In this document: piece after piece, positions 34,126-44,766 of the stretch
How positions within the stretch are numbered: position 1 is the stretch's first letter
How the letters are laid out: each line of letters begins with the position of its first letter
From: Rhizomys pruinosus
Taxonomy: Eukaryota; Chordata; Mammalia; Rodentia; Spalacidae
Assembly (NCBI GenBank): GCA_009823505.1
Contig: VZQC01010985.1
Location: 496,718-560,717 of the forward strand
DNA: 64,000 nucleotides
Direction of reading: 5' to 3'
Notes under the pieces: generated by a model
Told to the model about the DNA's origin: nothing
Seen by the model: the letters and a program-made list of their open reading frames with translations, nothing else
The model's database searches: none
Made by a program: the position numbers and the translations under genes

Positions 34126-34386
34126 AAAAAGAGGCTGGCAGCTGGCTCACTTAATAAAGTGTTTGCTGCACAGGCTAAGTTCTATCCTCAGCACCCGTGT
34201 ACAGAGCTTAACTATAATCCAAGCACTGGGGAGACAGACAAGTGCAGCCCTCTAGCCTTTTCCAAGGCCAACCAGTCTTGCCACACTGAATTCAGGTTCA
34301 GTGAGAGCCTGCCTCAGAAAATAAGGTGGAAAGCAATTGAGGAAAACACACAATGTCAAACCCTAACCTCCAAATATACCTGGCAG

Positions 34387-34421
<35 letters not shown>
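34126..34421 (+). mobile_element. RSINE1/B4-family SINE with (CA)n tail
   Basis: GAGGCTGGCAGCTGGCTCAC head, CAAGCACTGGGGAGACAGAC, AGGTTCAGTGAGAGCCTGCC, ATAAGGTGGAAAGCAATTGA and a terminal (AC)n tract at 34389-34420 typical of this family. The open frame at 34072-34527 spans it and is not a gene. Confidence 0.85.
34389..34420. repeat. (AC)n microsatellite
   Basis: Sixteen AC units at the end of the RSINE1 copy. Confidence 0.95.
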
Positions 34422-34424
34422 ACA

Positions 34425-35990
34425 GAGGAAGGGACATTTGAATGAGGTGCCAAGGGCTACAGAGGAGTTTGGTGAGCAGAAAAATGGTGATCACAAGGGA
34501 ATAATTTCTGGAGCAGGCAAACAATGAACAAATAGCAATGGCTACATAGCATTATTTGAATAAAGATGGCCACTTCAGACGACAGAGGTGACCACCTAGG
34601 ATCTACTAGCAGGTGAGAGCTGCCGGGCGCACAGTCCTGCTTGTCACATACACCGACACATCTTCATTTCTACTCTTCAGAACTATCCATTGAAAACTAA
34701 ATATGGGAAATCTGAAGAACTCTCTGGCTCCCTTCCTCAAGGCCTTCAGATACCTCGCTGGAGGATACAGCAGGATCTTAGCCTCATTCTATCTCCATCC
34801 TAGACCAGTGCTAACTATTCATCAATTCTATGGGTCTCAGAATATCCACTGACTTCTTAGGCACAGGATGCCACTTTGCTTTGACCACCCTTTCATTGCA
34901 ATTGCGAAAAATCAGAGAAAGAAAGACTCCTTCCTCACCAGTCAGGAGCAAGTGTGGAGCAGACTCCAGGCCACCATCCCCACTTCTACTCTGCCCTTGC
35001 TCATGAAATCCAGTGAATCAGCCCACCCAGTCCAGTTAGAGGAGAGCTCCAGACAAATTCAGGGTAATTGTAACAGTAGCATTTGCCGGCAAATTATACT
35101 CCACAACCTAATTAGGAAGCGAGTGAGGCTCTCAGCCTTAATTAATATCTAGTCCCTAACAACTTAATCCTGGGTGAAATCATAGCAAGGATCTTACTCA
35201 AATTCTGAAATTCTTTTCTCCAACAAATCACCTATATAAATATATATTTTAATAGCAGCAATTATAAAGTTCTCTGCCAACTTCTGGGGCTGTTTAACAT
35301 TCCTGGACTAAGGCCACAGTTTTGTTTTTTTTTCATCAGTCTCCTCCCTCCCCACTACCAAGGCCTAATGAATAGTCACTGGGGCAGCTCTGTGTGCTAT
35401 GTAACCAATATCTCCTACCCATGGGTCTTCACAGGGAGTTAATAAGCAGTCTGAGAGGACGGCCGGAGGAGGTCCATGAACCCAATTGTTAACTCTAAGG
35501 CCTAATCAGCCTCTGCTTCCCACCCAAAGTTCCCCCACAGCTATGAGGCCTGATCCTCCCCAGTAATGGATAGAAAATAGGCTATTTCCTGACAGTTAGC
35601 AACCAATTTTCCACCAATTAGCTGAGAGATGGTGGTCTCTAGGGGAAAGGGAATGAAGAATGACTCTACTGCAAGGAGCTGAGACTTGAGGAGAGAGGAT
35701 GCCACAGCACTGGGATCCAAAGCCTGGGAGGGAAAGGTGCAGGATCTCCTCTACCTACCTCTCCTCCCCTGCCAGCCTCATAGGAAGAAATTTCTGGAGA
35801 CCAAGACTGCACTGGAACTTCGTTGGGCTCTTCTCAGTTACCTTATTAGAGGGTCCTCTTCTCCCCTCCAGGCTCAGCCTGACAAGAGCTGCCTCTGCCA
35901 TTTCTCCCCACAGACCCCAGGGAATGTCATAAAATTCCTCCAAGTCCATTAATTCGGTGACTTAATTAGACCACAAACTCTGGAATCAGA
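34425..35990. other. Low-copy stretch rich in ATTA motifs
   Basis: From about 35040 to 35970 there are many homeodomain-like words (CCTAATTAGG, CCTTAATTAATATC, ACCAATTAGCTG, GACTTAATTAGACC) in otherwise repeat-free DNA, unlike its surroundings. This could be a conserved non-coding element; no coding frame is convincing. Confidence 0.3.
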
Positions 35991-36034
35991 ATATTGCACC
36001 TTAAAAATCTGGAAATGAAAATTAAAACCACTTT

Positions 36035-36554
36035 AAGATATCATGTCACGTGGCTGGAGAGACGGCTCAGCGGTTAAGAATGCTGACCGCTCTTGCAGAG
36101 GACCCGAGTTCGATTCCCAGCACCCACATGGTGGCTAAGAACCGTCTTTAACTCCAGTTCCAGAGGAATCCGATGACCTCTTCTGACCTCCGTGGCATTG
36201 CTCAACATGGGTGCACCAACCTTCATGCAGACAGTACATTCATACACATAAAAAATAATAAATAGGGGCTGGAGGGATGGCCTAGCGGTTAAGAGCGACG
36301 ACCGCTCTTGCAGAGGACCCGGGTTCGATCCCCAGCACCCACATGGCGGCTGAGAACCGTCTGTGACTCCGGTTCCAGGAGAACTCCAGTTCCAGGGGAA
36401 TCCGAGACCGTCTTCTGACCTCCGCGGCATCGCACGACACGGGTGCGCAGACCTGCATGCAGACAATACATTCATACACATAAAAATAAATAAATAAATA
36501 AAAATTAAAAAAAATAATAATAATAAATAAATGTAAAAAAAGATATCACGTCAC
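36035..36554 (+). mobile_element. Tandem dimer of B3 SINEs inside one TSD
   Basis: Two head-to-tail B3 copies (36050-36264 and 36265-36539). A single TSD AAGATATCAYGTCAC lies at 36035-36049 and 36540-36554 with one difference. The first copy lacks, and the second has, the 17-bp duplication. The second is very CpG-rich, so it is probably the younger and inserted in the first copy's A-rich tail. Confidence 0.88.
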
Positions 36555-36696
36555 TCCAAGACTGGCTAGGATCAAGAAAACAAATAATACCAAATGCTGG
36601 AGAGATTGCGGGCCGGGGTGGGGGGGGCAGGGGGGAAGGAGACCACTCATTCACTGATGGTGGGAATGTAAACTTGTACAAGCACTATGGAAAGCA

Positions 36697-37011
36697 GTGT
36701 GGAGAACACTTAAAAGACTCAAAATAAGCCTACCACCTGACTCAACCATACCACTCCTGGGAATATACCCACAAGACTCATCCTACTGCAGATATACATG
36801 CACCGCCATGTTTATTGCAGCTCTCTTCACAACAGCAAAGAGCTGGAACCAACCCAAGTGCCCCTCAACCGACAAGTGGATAGAGAAAATGTGGTACATC
36901 TACACAACGGAGTTCAATGCAGCAGTAAAGAAAGATGACATCATGACCTTTGCAGGTAAATGGATGGAACTAAAAGATATTATGTTAAGTGAAGTAACAC
37001 AGTCCTAGAAA
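36697..37011 (+). pseudogene. L1 ORF2 C-terminal fragment
   Basis: 103 open codons equivalent to the end of ORF2p, the L1 endonuclease/reverse transcriptase, downstream of its polymerase domain. The conserved IEKMWYIYTT and FAGKWMELKDIM motifs and the natural stop are present. There is no endonuclease or polymerase core, so it is a dead fragment. Confidence 0.85.
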
Positions 37012-37265
37012 AACAAACGATGAATGGTATTCCTCATCTGTGGATGCTAGCACAAAGTACCTAGTTGTAAGGCAAACTGAGCAACATTAATGTTATATTC
37101 TTCATGATCTGAAAACAACTGTGCTCTTATATTGTGAACCCCTTAACAGGTTCTAGAATTAACCTACCACTGATTTTCAGACTTTGGAATTTTGTTATAT
37201 GGATGGAGGGTATGTATGCATATTATAGAGTAATATAAAATCAAAAGAATGAAGAAAAAAAAAAC

Positions 37266-38440
37266 AAGTTTGTCATGACATTGTGTCTAACCACAGTATT
37301 TATTTTATGGTAGTGACTCTTAGTATTTCTTATACAAGGCTGCATGAACTTTTGTCCAAGACTTTTCTAAAATATTATAGAGTAGGTAAAAGTATCAGGC
37401 TGCTGTAACTTGGCCTTTCTGGATGCTTAACAACCATACTTAATACCCATATCAATTTGGCTGAGGGACTTAAGGGATAACTTTGTTCCTTGCCCTTAGA
37501 GGTCAACTAAGTCCCAGGGGACTATGCATGGAGACATCGCTTGAAATGTCCTGCAAATGTGAGCCACCAGTCTTCCTGTGCAGGGAGGTCTTGGAGATCC
37601 TCTAATGGGACTTCAGCCAGTGACCAGTCTCTAAAGAAGAAAGTCTGTTCATGCTTCAAAAGGGGAAGCCTGGTCTAGCAAGATCTGACTTTGTACTGGA
37701 GTGGATGGAATTGGTCAATGAAAAGCCAAAAGGAACAAGGGCCTTCCCCGCCCCCTCCGAAAAAAAGAAAAAAACCTGAGTGACCCCTGAGGACCGGATC
37801 CTTAACTGACCTTGAGAAAACAAAAACTTTAGTTAATCTGGGTTAACTGTGTGGCCTTAAACATCCAAAGGAAAGTATAACCAGAAATAAATAATCAGTA
37901 AGGCCTGAGAAATTGTACTTCAGGTATAAAACTTGAGATCTTAGTAAAAAGACAAAAAAAAAAAAAAACACTCTATTGTTTTGCCTATCTTCAATTCTTA
38001 CTGCCAAGTGCATCTACCCTGTGGCTGCCACTGCTTTTGCCATCCTTCAAAGACAAGAGACACAGCTTTTCAACCTTCCAATATGGACTGAAGACTCATG
38101 TCTCTCCAAGAATCCCCAAAGCCTTCAGTGCCAGATGGGGACTGCTGAGAGACCCAGCTTGTGGACTGAGCTACTACTGGGGTTTCAGCCTCCTCAGAGT
38201 ATAGACTGCCATTGTTGGATTGCCCAGGCTGATTCATGGAGGCCAGTAAAGGAAGATCAAGACAGGATTCAGTGCTTACTGGACCTCATTTGGTGACCAC
38301 AGGAAGGGAAGACCCCAGTGTGGAGCACAAGGGCAGTACTGATGGTAGTTTGGGCTTGATGAGGAGGAGCCTTCAAACACTTCCTTAAGGAAAACATGAC
38401 ATCTTACAGCCTAATAAAGACAAAAAATAAAATAAATTTT
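37266..38440. other. Unassigned stretch, possible old LTR-type repeat
   Basis: Positions 37430-38435 contain CTTGTGGACTGAGCTACTAC and TAGACTGCCATTGTTGGATT, words I associate with rodent LTR-type repeats, and end with CCTAATAAAGAC and an A-rich run. The 106-codon frame at 37976-38296 lies in this part. Family not determined. Confidence 0.3.
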
Positions 38441-38441
38441 T

Positions 38442-38612
38442 AAAAATCCTGAATTTGCCAGACACAGTGGCACCTTTAATCCCAACACTCAGGAGGCAGA
38501 GGCAAGTGAATCTCTGTGAGTTTGAGCCCAGCCTGTTCTACATAGTGAGTTCCAGACCAGCCAGGGCTACATAGTGAGACCTTGTCTCAGAAAAAAAAAA
38601 AAATCCCGAATG
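38442..38612 (+). mobile_element. B1 SINE
   Basis: B1 body 38457-38602, GCCAGACACAGTGGCACC to the A-run. The target word AAATCCTGAATTT precedes it and a variant AAATCCCGAATGTG follows. Confidence 0.9.
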
Positions 38613-38617
38613 TGTGA

Positions 38618-38940
38618 ACTGGACAAATGGCTCAGTGATTAAAAGTATTTGTTCACCAATCATGAAGACTAGAATTGGGATCTCAGGACCCATACAACAA
38701 TCATATATCCCAGCAAATGTCTATAACCCCAGCTGGAAGGGAGAAGAGACTATCAGATTTCTGGGGATTGCTGGTTTCCAGCCCAGCCAAAAAGGCTAGG
38801 TTCAGGGAGAGACCCTGAGGCAAAAGGAATGGAAAGAGAGTGACAGAGGAGGACATCTGGCACCCTCTTCTGGCCTCTGCTCACATGCCCAAGCAAGTAC
38901 ATGCAGGTACCTGTGCATTTACTCACACAGACACACACAG
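38618..38940 (+). mobile_element. RSINE1/B4-family SINE
   Basis: ACTGGACAAATGGCTCAGTG head, GGTTCAGGGAGAGACCCTG and GGACATCTGGCACCCTCTTC, ending in a CA-rich stretch that passes into a GATA array. The same target word recurs at 39074-39086. Confidence 0.75.
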
Positions 38941-39019
38941 ATAAATAGATAATAGGTAAGTAGATAGATGATAGATAGAAAGATGACAGATAGATAGAGA
39001 GATAGATAGATAGATAAAT

Positions 39020-39065
<46 letters not shown>
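38940..39065. repeat. (GATA)n microsatellite
   Basis: Imperfect up to about 39019, then about eleven pure GATA units. The 121-codon minus-strand frame rich in YLSI residues is an artefact of it. Confidence 0.95.
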
Positions 39066-39086
39066 GCTTTTAAAAAATCCTGAATT

Positions 39087-40366
39087 TGTCTCTTCTTATT
39101 GTATGTTATCTTGGGCAAAACACCTAACTTCTCTGGGGTCTTCTCTGAGTTTGCTCATTTATAAACTGTGATGAAAGCGACATGAAATAATGTGAGTTAG
39201 ATGCATCCTACATCATGAAGTAATGCTCAATAAATAGGCACTATTATCAATTTCATAATGAATGGTATTATTAATGATAAACATGAATAATAAATGTTTG
39301 TCTGTCACCAGGCTCAGCTTTGTTACAGATAAACCTCTGGTTTGCTGACCCTGCCCATCATTCCCCGACACCTGGATAACTGCTGTGGTAATCTCCCATC
39401 TGGCCTTACACCCTCCTGGCTCCTCTCTGTAGCAAGTAGTTCTTTCTAAATGGCAGGGGAGACTCTGCTCATGTTGCTTCCCAAACTGAGCCTCTGCCAT
39501 GGTTTTGCCCTTGGAGGATAGCACAAACTCCTTTCTCACAGCTCACAAGTCCTGAGTCATATAATCCCTGCTATCTCCATAGGCTCCAAACTCACTGAGC
39601 CTGGTTTGGTTTCTTATACTAAAACAGAGCTGGCTGCAGTCCTATAGGCTTAGACCCACTTCTCTGAATAAATGTGAAGACCCAGTTGCAAAAAGTAAAG
39701 AGCAACCCACACAGCAGACACACAGTACCCATGGCTCACTGCCTGCTCGCCCCCACTGCTGGGTTACCATGCATCACAGACATGTTCTTGGGTCAGGGAA
39801 GGGAGATGAGTGACCCCCAGCATCACATGGCACGTGTTGAACTTCACTATACTCTAAACTTATAATTGGCCAATCAGTCACAATGGTTTGTAACTAGTCC
39901 TTCCTTCAAGGACCTCAGTCTGTGGGGGAAAGATAACAACAGTGAGTGTTTAATGAGCACTTACTCTATGTCAGGTACTCTATTGCGAAGCATTACATGG
40001 ATTTTCAAACAGATCATCTAATTTGGTCATCAGAAGAGCTTTAAGAGGGAAACGAACATATAATTTATCACATAAACTGAGACCCTTCTGGGGTGAACGG
40101 GGCACTATCAATAACTAAGCAGTGAACAGGAATAAACCAGGACCATCTCAGGCAAGACAGACAGAGCCCTATTTAATAAATGCCCTTATTTTAGAGGTGA
40201 AGGAGAGAGGCATTTGAAAATGAAGAACCACGTGAGAATTTTCTCTATTTTTAACAGCAGGACTTCAAACCTCTGACTCTAATCACATAAGCAAAGCTGT
40301 TTAAGATGTAATGTGAAGCTATGTTTCCTGACGTGAGAAACCAGGGATAGGGTTCCAGGCTATAAG
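39087..40366. other. Low-copy stretch with MIR-like part
   Basis: A MIR-like segment at 39935-40085 (GAGCACTTACTCTATGTCAG, GGTACTCTATTGCGAAGC). No other repeat and no supported gene. Confidence 0.4.
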
Positions 40367-42430
40367 TTGAAGCCAAGATGGGCCAGGTGGGGGGATGGGG
40401 GCACCAGGAACCAAGGGATTCTGGTCAGTGAGCTGGGAAGCCTTACTCAGAGGAAGAAAGGACACAGGAGGGACATAGCACATAGCAGAGGGCTTTCATC
40501 CTGCCTCACAGCACAAGACCCTACCTCACTTAAGGTACTCTTTTTCCAAGCAGGCCTCTTCAAATTCAGGCTGGAAGGGGCCAGCCCTGGAGGCTCCATC
40601 GGAACTGAGGGTGCTGGAAGAGCTAAGAGACCCTGTAGCCTGATGGCTTTTTGGACTTGGGATGATAGTGGCCTGGCTACTGCCTCTTGGTGATGTGGCT
40701 CAGGCTCAGCGGTACCAGGCTGAGTGCCATTTCTTCCACCTTCACCCTACCCTGGTGTGCCACCACCAGCAGGTTCTCCTTGGAGCCCCACTTTCCTGAA
40801 GAACTTCCAGAAGGAGGAAACAAGGATTGGAACCAGCCCTGCTTGGGGGGAGCTGAGGCAAGCTCTGGCCTCCACATTCCTGTCAGTCCTCGACAGTGTT
40901 CCGAGGTGTCTTCCAGGCCCCTCTCATCCTGCTCGGAGAACAGACTTTGTCATAGAGCTGTAGTAACACATAAGACTGAGGGCCATTCTGTTCAGTATTC
41001 TGAGACAATGTCATCCCTCTGCTGGAGGAATCATTCCAGAAATTTATTGATCACTCAAGAGCTCCCATCCCCAGTAAAATCAAACAAACAAACAAACTAT
41101 CCACCCAGGATCTTCATGCATAGCCCAGGGGCCACCAGGTCCAGCCCTGTCCACTTCCCCAACACAACCTTCCTGCAGACTCCCACAGCCACACATTGGC
41201 AGCTATGTGGGAGTCCTTCTCATCCTCGGGCTTGTGCTTGGTCCTGGGGACCACTTCCCATTCTGCAGCATCACCATGCTGCCTTAGCCAGTCCACCAGA
41301 TCCTATCAGAGACACTTCACAACCCAGAGCTGTAGAATCTTCTGGGGCCCTCGACTCATCCTTCACTGGCCTGTCCTCCTGATCTGCTTGGACATCCACT
41401 GGAACTCCTCCATGGAAGGGGCTCAGTCTGAGTTGGTACTGTGCCTCTCTTTGCCCTGTGGAGCCTGAGGAGGGCAACCTTAGGGATAATACTCATCACC
41501 CTTTCTGGTTCCTGCATCCCTGGGCTTTTATTCTCTGTGTACTTAACCTGCTCTCTGTTCTTGCCTGCTGTTAGTGCATAGGACATCCTCGTACACCAGG
41601 AAAAAGGCAACCTCAGGCTGGGTATGAGATTTGGAGCAAGGATCTAACTGGATCTCAGCCCAATAAGCCCTCAGCCAGGCCTCTTAGTGCAGGACAGCCA
41701 TGCAGCCCTGAACATCATGCTCAGTCTTCACCAAGAAGCCTAGTTAGTGTTATTTGGGAGACATACCTGTAGCTCAGTCACACTTACATCAGAGGCTAAT
41801 GTGCTTGCCACCAGCAACCCACCTTCTTCTAAAACAAAATGGGGTAGGAAAACACGAGACAGGAATCATGGATATCCTTCTGACTGGCTGGAGGATGTGT
41901 AGGACTGGTCTTGTCACCAGTTGAGCATCCCCCCCTTCAGTGTCTGCCCTTCATGGCGAGGGCTGGGTCCCACATGTCAGCCGTTCCCCTTCCTTTCTCC
42001 TTTCTTCTTAGTTTTGGTATTTCCAGCTTCCGGAAGTCAGTCTCAAAGCTCCCTTTCCGGTCTTACGCCCACACAGACACACATATGTAGCCACAGCTCA
42101 CACCTTTATACTTACTGGAGGAGAATCTAACAGTGGTGTTCTGGAGAAGCTCACCAGCCAGAGAGCACAGTTCTGGCTACCTTGAAACTGTGGAGAGTGA
42201 CAGAAATGTCTCTGAGCCATCCCTTGATCAGATCTGTCTGGTCCTTGCTCTGGGGCATTTCAGGCAGAGCCTGGCCACACCAAGGAAGCAAGATGCTCTG
42301 GAGAAGCGTAAGACCACAGGATTGACCTCAGGGTCCAAAAGCACCTCATAGGCTGTCTGGGTCATAGAGATGGGGAGCAAGTGCCCAATACCCAACTGGC
42401 TCTTAAGGCCTGAATATGTGACTATCATTT
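40367..42430. other. GC-richer low-copy block, coding status unknown
   Basis: The longest plus-strand frame of the window (40687-41382, 231 codons) is here but has no domain I recognise, is proline/serine-rich and is shadowed by minus-strand frames (40677-40877, 41356-41610, 42228-42428). Minus-strand frames read more like protein but are broken by stops and shifts. It could be a decayed retrocopy or just GC-rich unique DNA. Confidence 0.25.
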
Positions 42431-42699
42431 TGTTCCATAGTGTAGGATTCTATGAATCTAAGACTCCAGGGTGTCAATTATTATTTGAAATTATTACTCC
42501 ATGATCCTGAGACATTTTTTAACTTAGTGACTCAAAAATGCTAAAAATATTATAGCTAACTGGGGAATTTGAGACACTTAGAATTATAATAGTTCCTGAG
42601 ACATGGTCATCTCTGAATTTCTTTCAATATTGAACATATCCTTTGCATGAGACTCACTACACATGTTTATCTTCTGTCTCTCAATGTACCTGTGACTTA

Positions 42700-42800
42700 T
42701 AGACTATGATTATTTCTATTTTTCAAGTGAGAAAACTGAGGTACAGAGTAGTGAAGTGACTTTCTTGAAATTACACAAGTAGCACCTAGTGGCTTCATAA
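42700..42800 (+). mobile_element. MIR-like relic
   Basis: TTTTCAAGTGAGAAAACTGA then GGTACAGAGTAGTGAAGTGA and CTTGAAATTACACAAGTAG match the MIR core in plus orientation. Confidence 0.6.
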
Positions 42801-43074
42801 CCCAAACGTTCCTGTGCCAAAGCCAATGACACTCGGGTGGATGAAGGTGCCTGGGCTACACTGAGCTACCTTGTTCCAGACTGCCTCTGAGATTCTTATT
42901 CAGCCATGTACTCCCCTCCCCCCAACTCAGGCTATGGATGGCGATTCCTAGAAATCTCTTCCAACCCCATGACTCAGTGGGATGGACCTGGTACTCACTC
43001 TAATCCTAGCCTTAACTCTTGCTTCTTCCTGCCACCTTTCCAGGGCATATATGCTCCCTAGCTTCCAGTTCTGA

Positions 43075-43623
43075 ATTCCCCAGGCAAAACCAGCCACATT
43101 CTTTGGGCTACGGTCCAAGTTTATTTAAGAAAAGGAAAATGTTATTATGGAGATTACAATAGCTTCAAGAAACAGAGCATCACTGTATCCATGCAGGACC
43201 ACAAGAATGTCAGACTCAGAGCTTCCTTTTGGAAGCTTTTTATTAAACCATGCCTGAAACTGATGGGCATGGGGTGGGGGTAGAGAACAGAAATAAGGTC
43301 AAACTTCCAAATAACTTTGCCCCCTCCTCTGCTTTCTGCCCTCAGAACTCATGGAGGGGACCAAAGGGACCCCTCCCTGCATCCTTATGCCCTGCACACA
43401 CATGGAAACACTCACGAGTGAGTAGGTATGGTGTGTAGGACTGGGGCTCCTCCTCCTCCCCCAATCCTGCTGCTTCAGTGTGAGTCACATGGCATGTAGG
43501 AGTGCACTGCTCAAACTTTGCCCAGACCCCCTAAGGAGATCTAGAGTTGGGTTTCTGACCAGTAGGAGCGCTAAGAGCTGCTGGGGGAATCCTGGAATGA
43601 GAGTAGCGCATTTTAATGGTCAC
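43075..43623 (-). other. Possible 3' terminal exon and poly(A) region
   Basis: Read on the minus strand, a splice-acceptor-like CTGCTTTCTCTAG ends at 43624 and is followed by 30 codons to a TAG at 43533-43531. Two AATAAA signals follow, at 43244-43239 and 43125-43120. The second has a T/G-rich stretch (TGTGGCTGGTTTTGCCTG) about 25-40 bases beyond. The arrangement fits tandem poly(A) sites of a minus-strand transcript. The coding part has no recognised homology and no upstream exon is identified, so this is only a candidate. Confidence 0.22.
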
Positions 43624-43629
43624 CTAGAG

Positions 43630-44597
43630 AAAGCAGAGTAACAGGATCACTTTCTTCATCTTCTAAGGCTAAGGGGGAAAGGACATGATCTTAACTCTCT
43701 CCACATCTCTTTTTTCTTTAAGGAAGAAGAAAAGAAAAAAGAACACCATGAAAGTAAAATTCCTGGGGCCAGGAGTAGGCAGGAGTCTGGCTCACATCTC
43801 CTTCCGGGTAATTATCTGGCATTCAGCACCTCTCTTCCTAGTAATTAGCAGGGAAATGAGATGCTGTCATTCTACCTCCCAGCTTCTCTCTGCTGCCCAG
43901 AGGCCAGAAAGACAGTAAAAACCAGACATCAGAAAGGACTTTGAGCCCACAGGGACATCAGTAAGAGAGCAGCAGAGGTTGTTCTGGGTCCCTTCGGGTC
44001 CTTTTCTGCCTCCTCTGCTCACAACCTTCTCTCCTCCCTGTCTTTCTGCAGCTGGAGCAGGCTGGGCTATCTCCCTTCCCAGGGGATGCTATCCTGGCTT
44101 AGATTAAACAGGTATGTTCCAGTAGAGTCTCATTGCCTCCAGCCACAGTGCCCCAGGTCATCTTTCATGCCTGCTTCTGCTGGCCTAAAGACAAAAATTG
44201 CAGTGATTCTCAGGAAAATGATTAAAATTGTAAATGGAAAAATGTTAAAGTCTAAGTTAAAAGAACTGAATGAGCTGGGGCTAGCCTCTCGAGTGGAAGA
44301 GGCTCAATGAACTAAAAAACTGGTTTGAGCACTGTGGCCCTGACAATTAAGGAGAAATTCTTACAAGGAGCTTCAAGCAGTCAGTACTGTTTAACTGGAC
44401 TAGCATCTGGCCAGTGCTCTCATTCTTCAGGTAGAATCCACTCTATCTCTTTGAGGAAAGCTTCCTTACTACCCCAAAACTGGTTTGGACACTCTGGGCT
44501 CTCACAGCCAACTCCCTATCTTCCTCCTAGGAAACACATACATGAGTCTTTACCTTTTAGACCAGAAAGATGAAATTAGATTTTTAAAGGATCATAA
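43630..44597. other. Low-copy stretch
   Basis: No named repeat. Small frames such as 44086-44310 (a lysine-rich C-terminal half) lack known domains. Confidence 0.35.
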
Positions 44598-44766
44598 GCC
44601 AGGCACAGTGGTACAGCCTTTAATTCCAGTACCTAGGAGGTAAATCTAGGTCTCTGTGAGATTAGGGGATTAGCAGTAGCCTGGTCTACATAACAAGTTC
44701 CAGGCCAGCTGGCACTACCGGGAAACCCTGTCTTGAAAACACCAAAAAAGTAAAAAGAAAAAAAAA
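44598..44766 (+). mobile_element. B1 SINE, diverged
   Basis: GCCAGGCACAGTGGTACAGC to AACCCTGTCTTGAAAACACC and an A-rich tail. The central part has about 15 bases of extra or altered sequence (GATTAGGGGATTAGCAG). Confidence 0.88.

Larger units (their letters stand above)
35998..37265 (+). mobile_element. L1 ORF2 C-terminus and 3' UTR, 5'-truncated
   Basis: Begins AAATGAAAATTAAAACCAC, is split by a B3 dimer, resumes at 36555, and ends at an A-run near 37265. ATGGTGGGAATGTAAACTTG and TGGAACCAACCCAAGTGCCC mark the L1 ORF2 3' end. Confidence 0.9.

Noticed and set aside
36074..36481. 135-codon minus-strand frame
   Set aside because: Antisense reading of two B3 SINEs; similar antisense frames appear over other B3 copies.
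38753..39118. 121-codon minus-strand frame rich in Tyr-Leu-Ser-Ile
   Set aside because: Translation of the (GATA)n microsatellite.
40687..41382. 231-codon plus-strand frame as a gene
   Set aside because: No recognisable domain, proline/serine-rich by GC content, overlapped by opposite-strand frames. Kept only as an open question.
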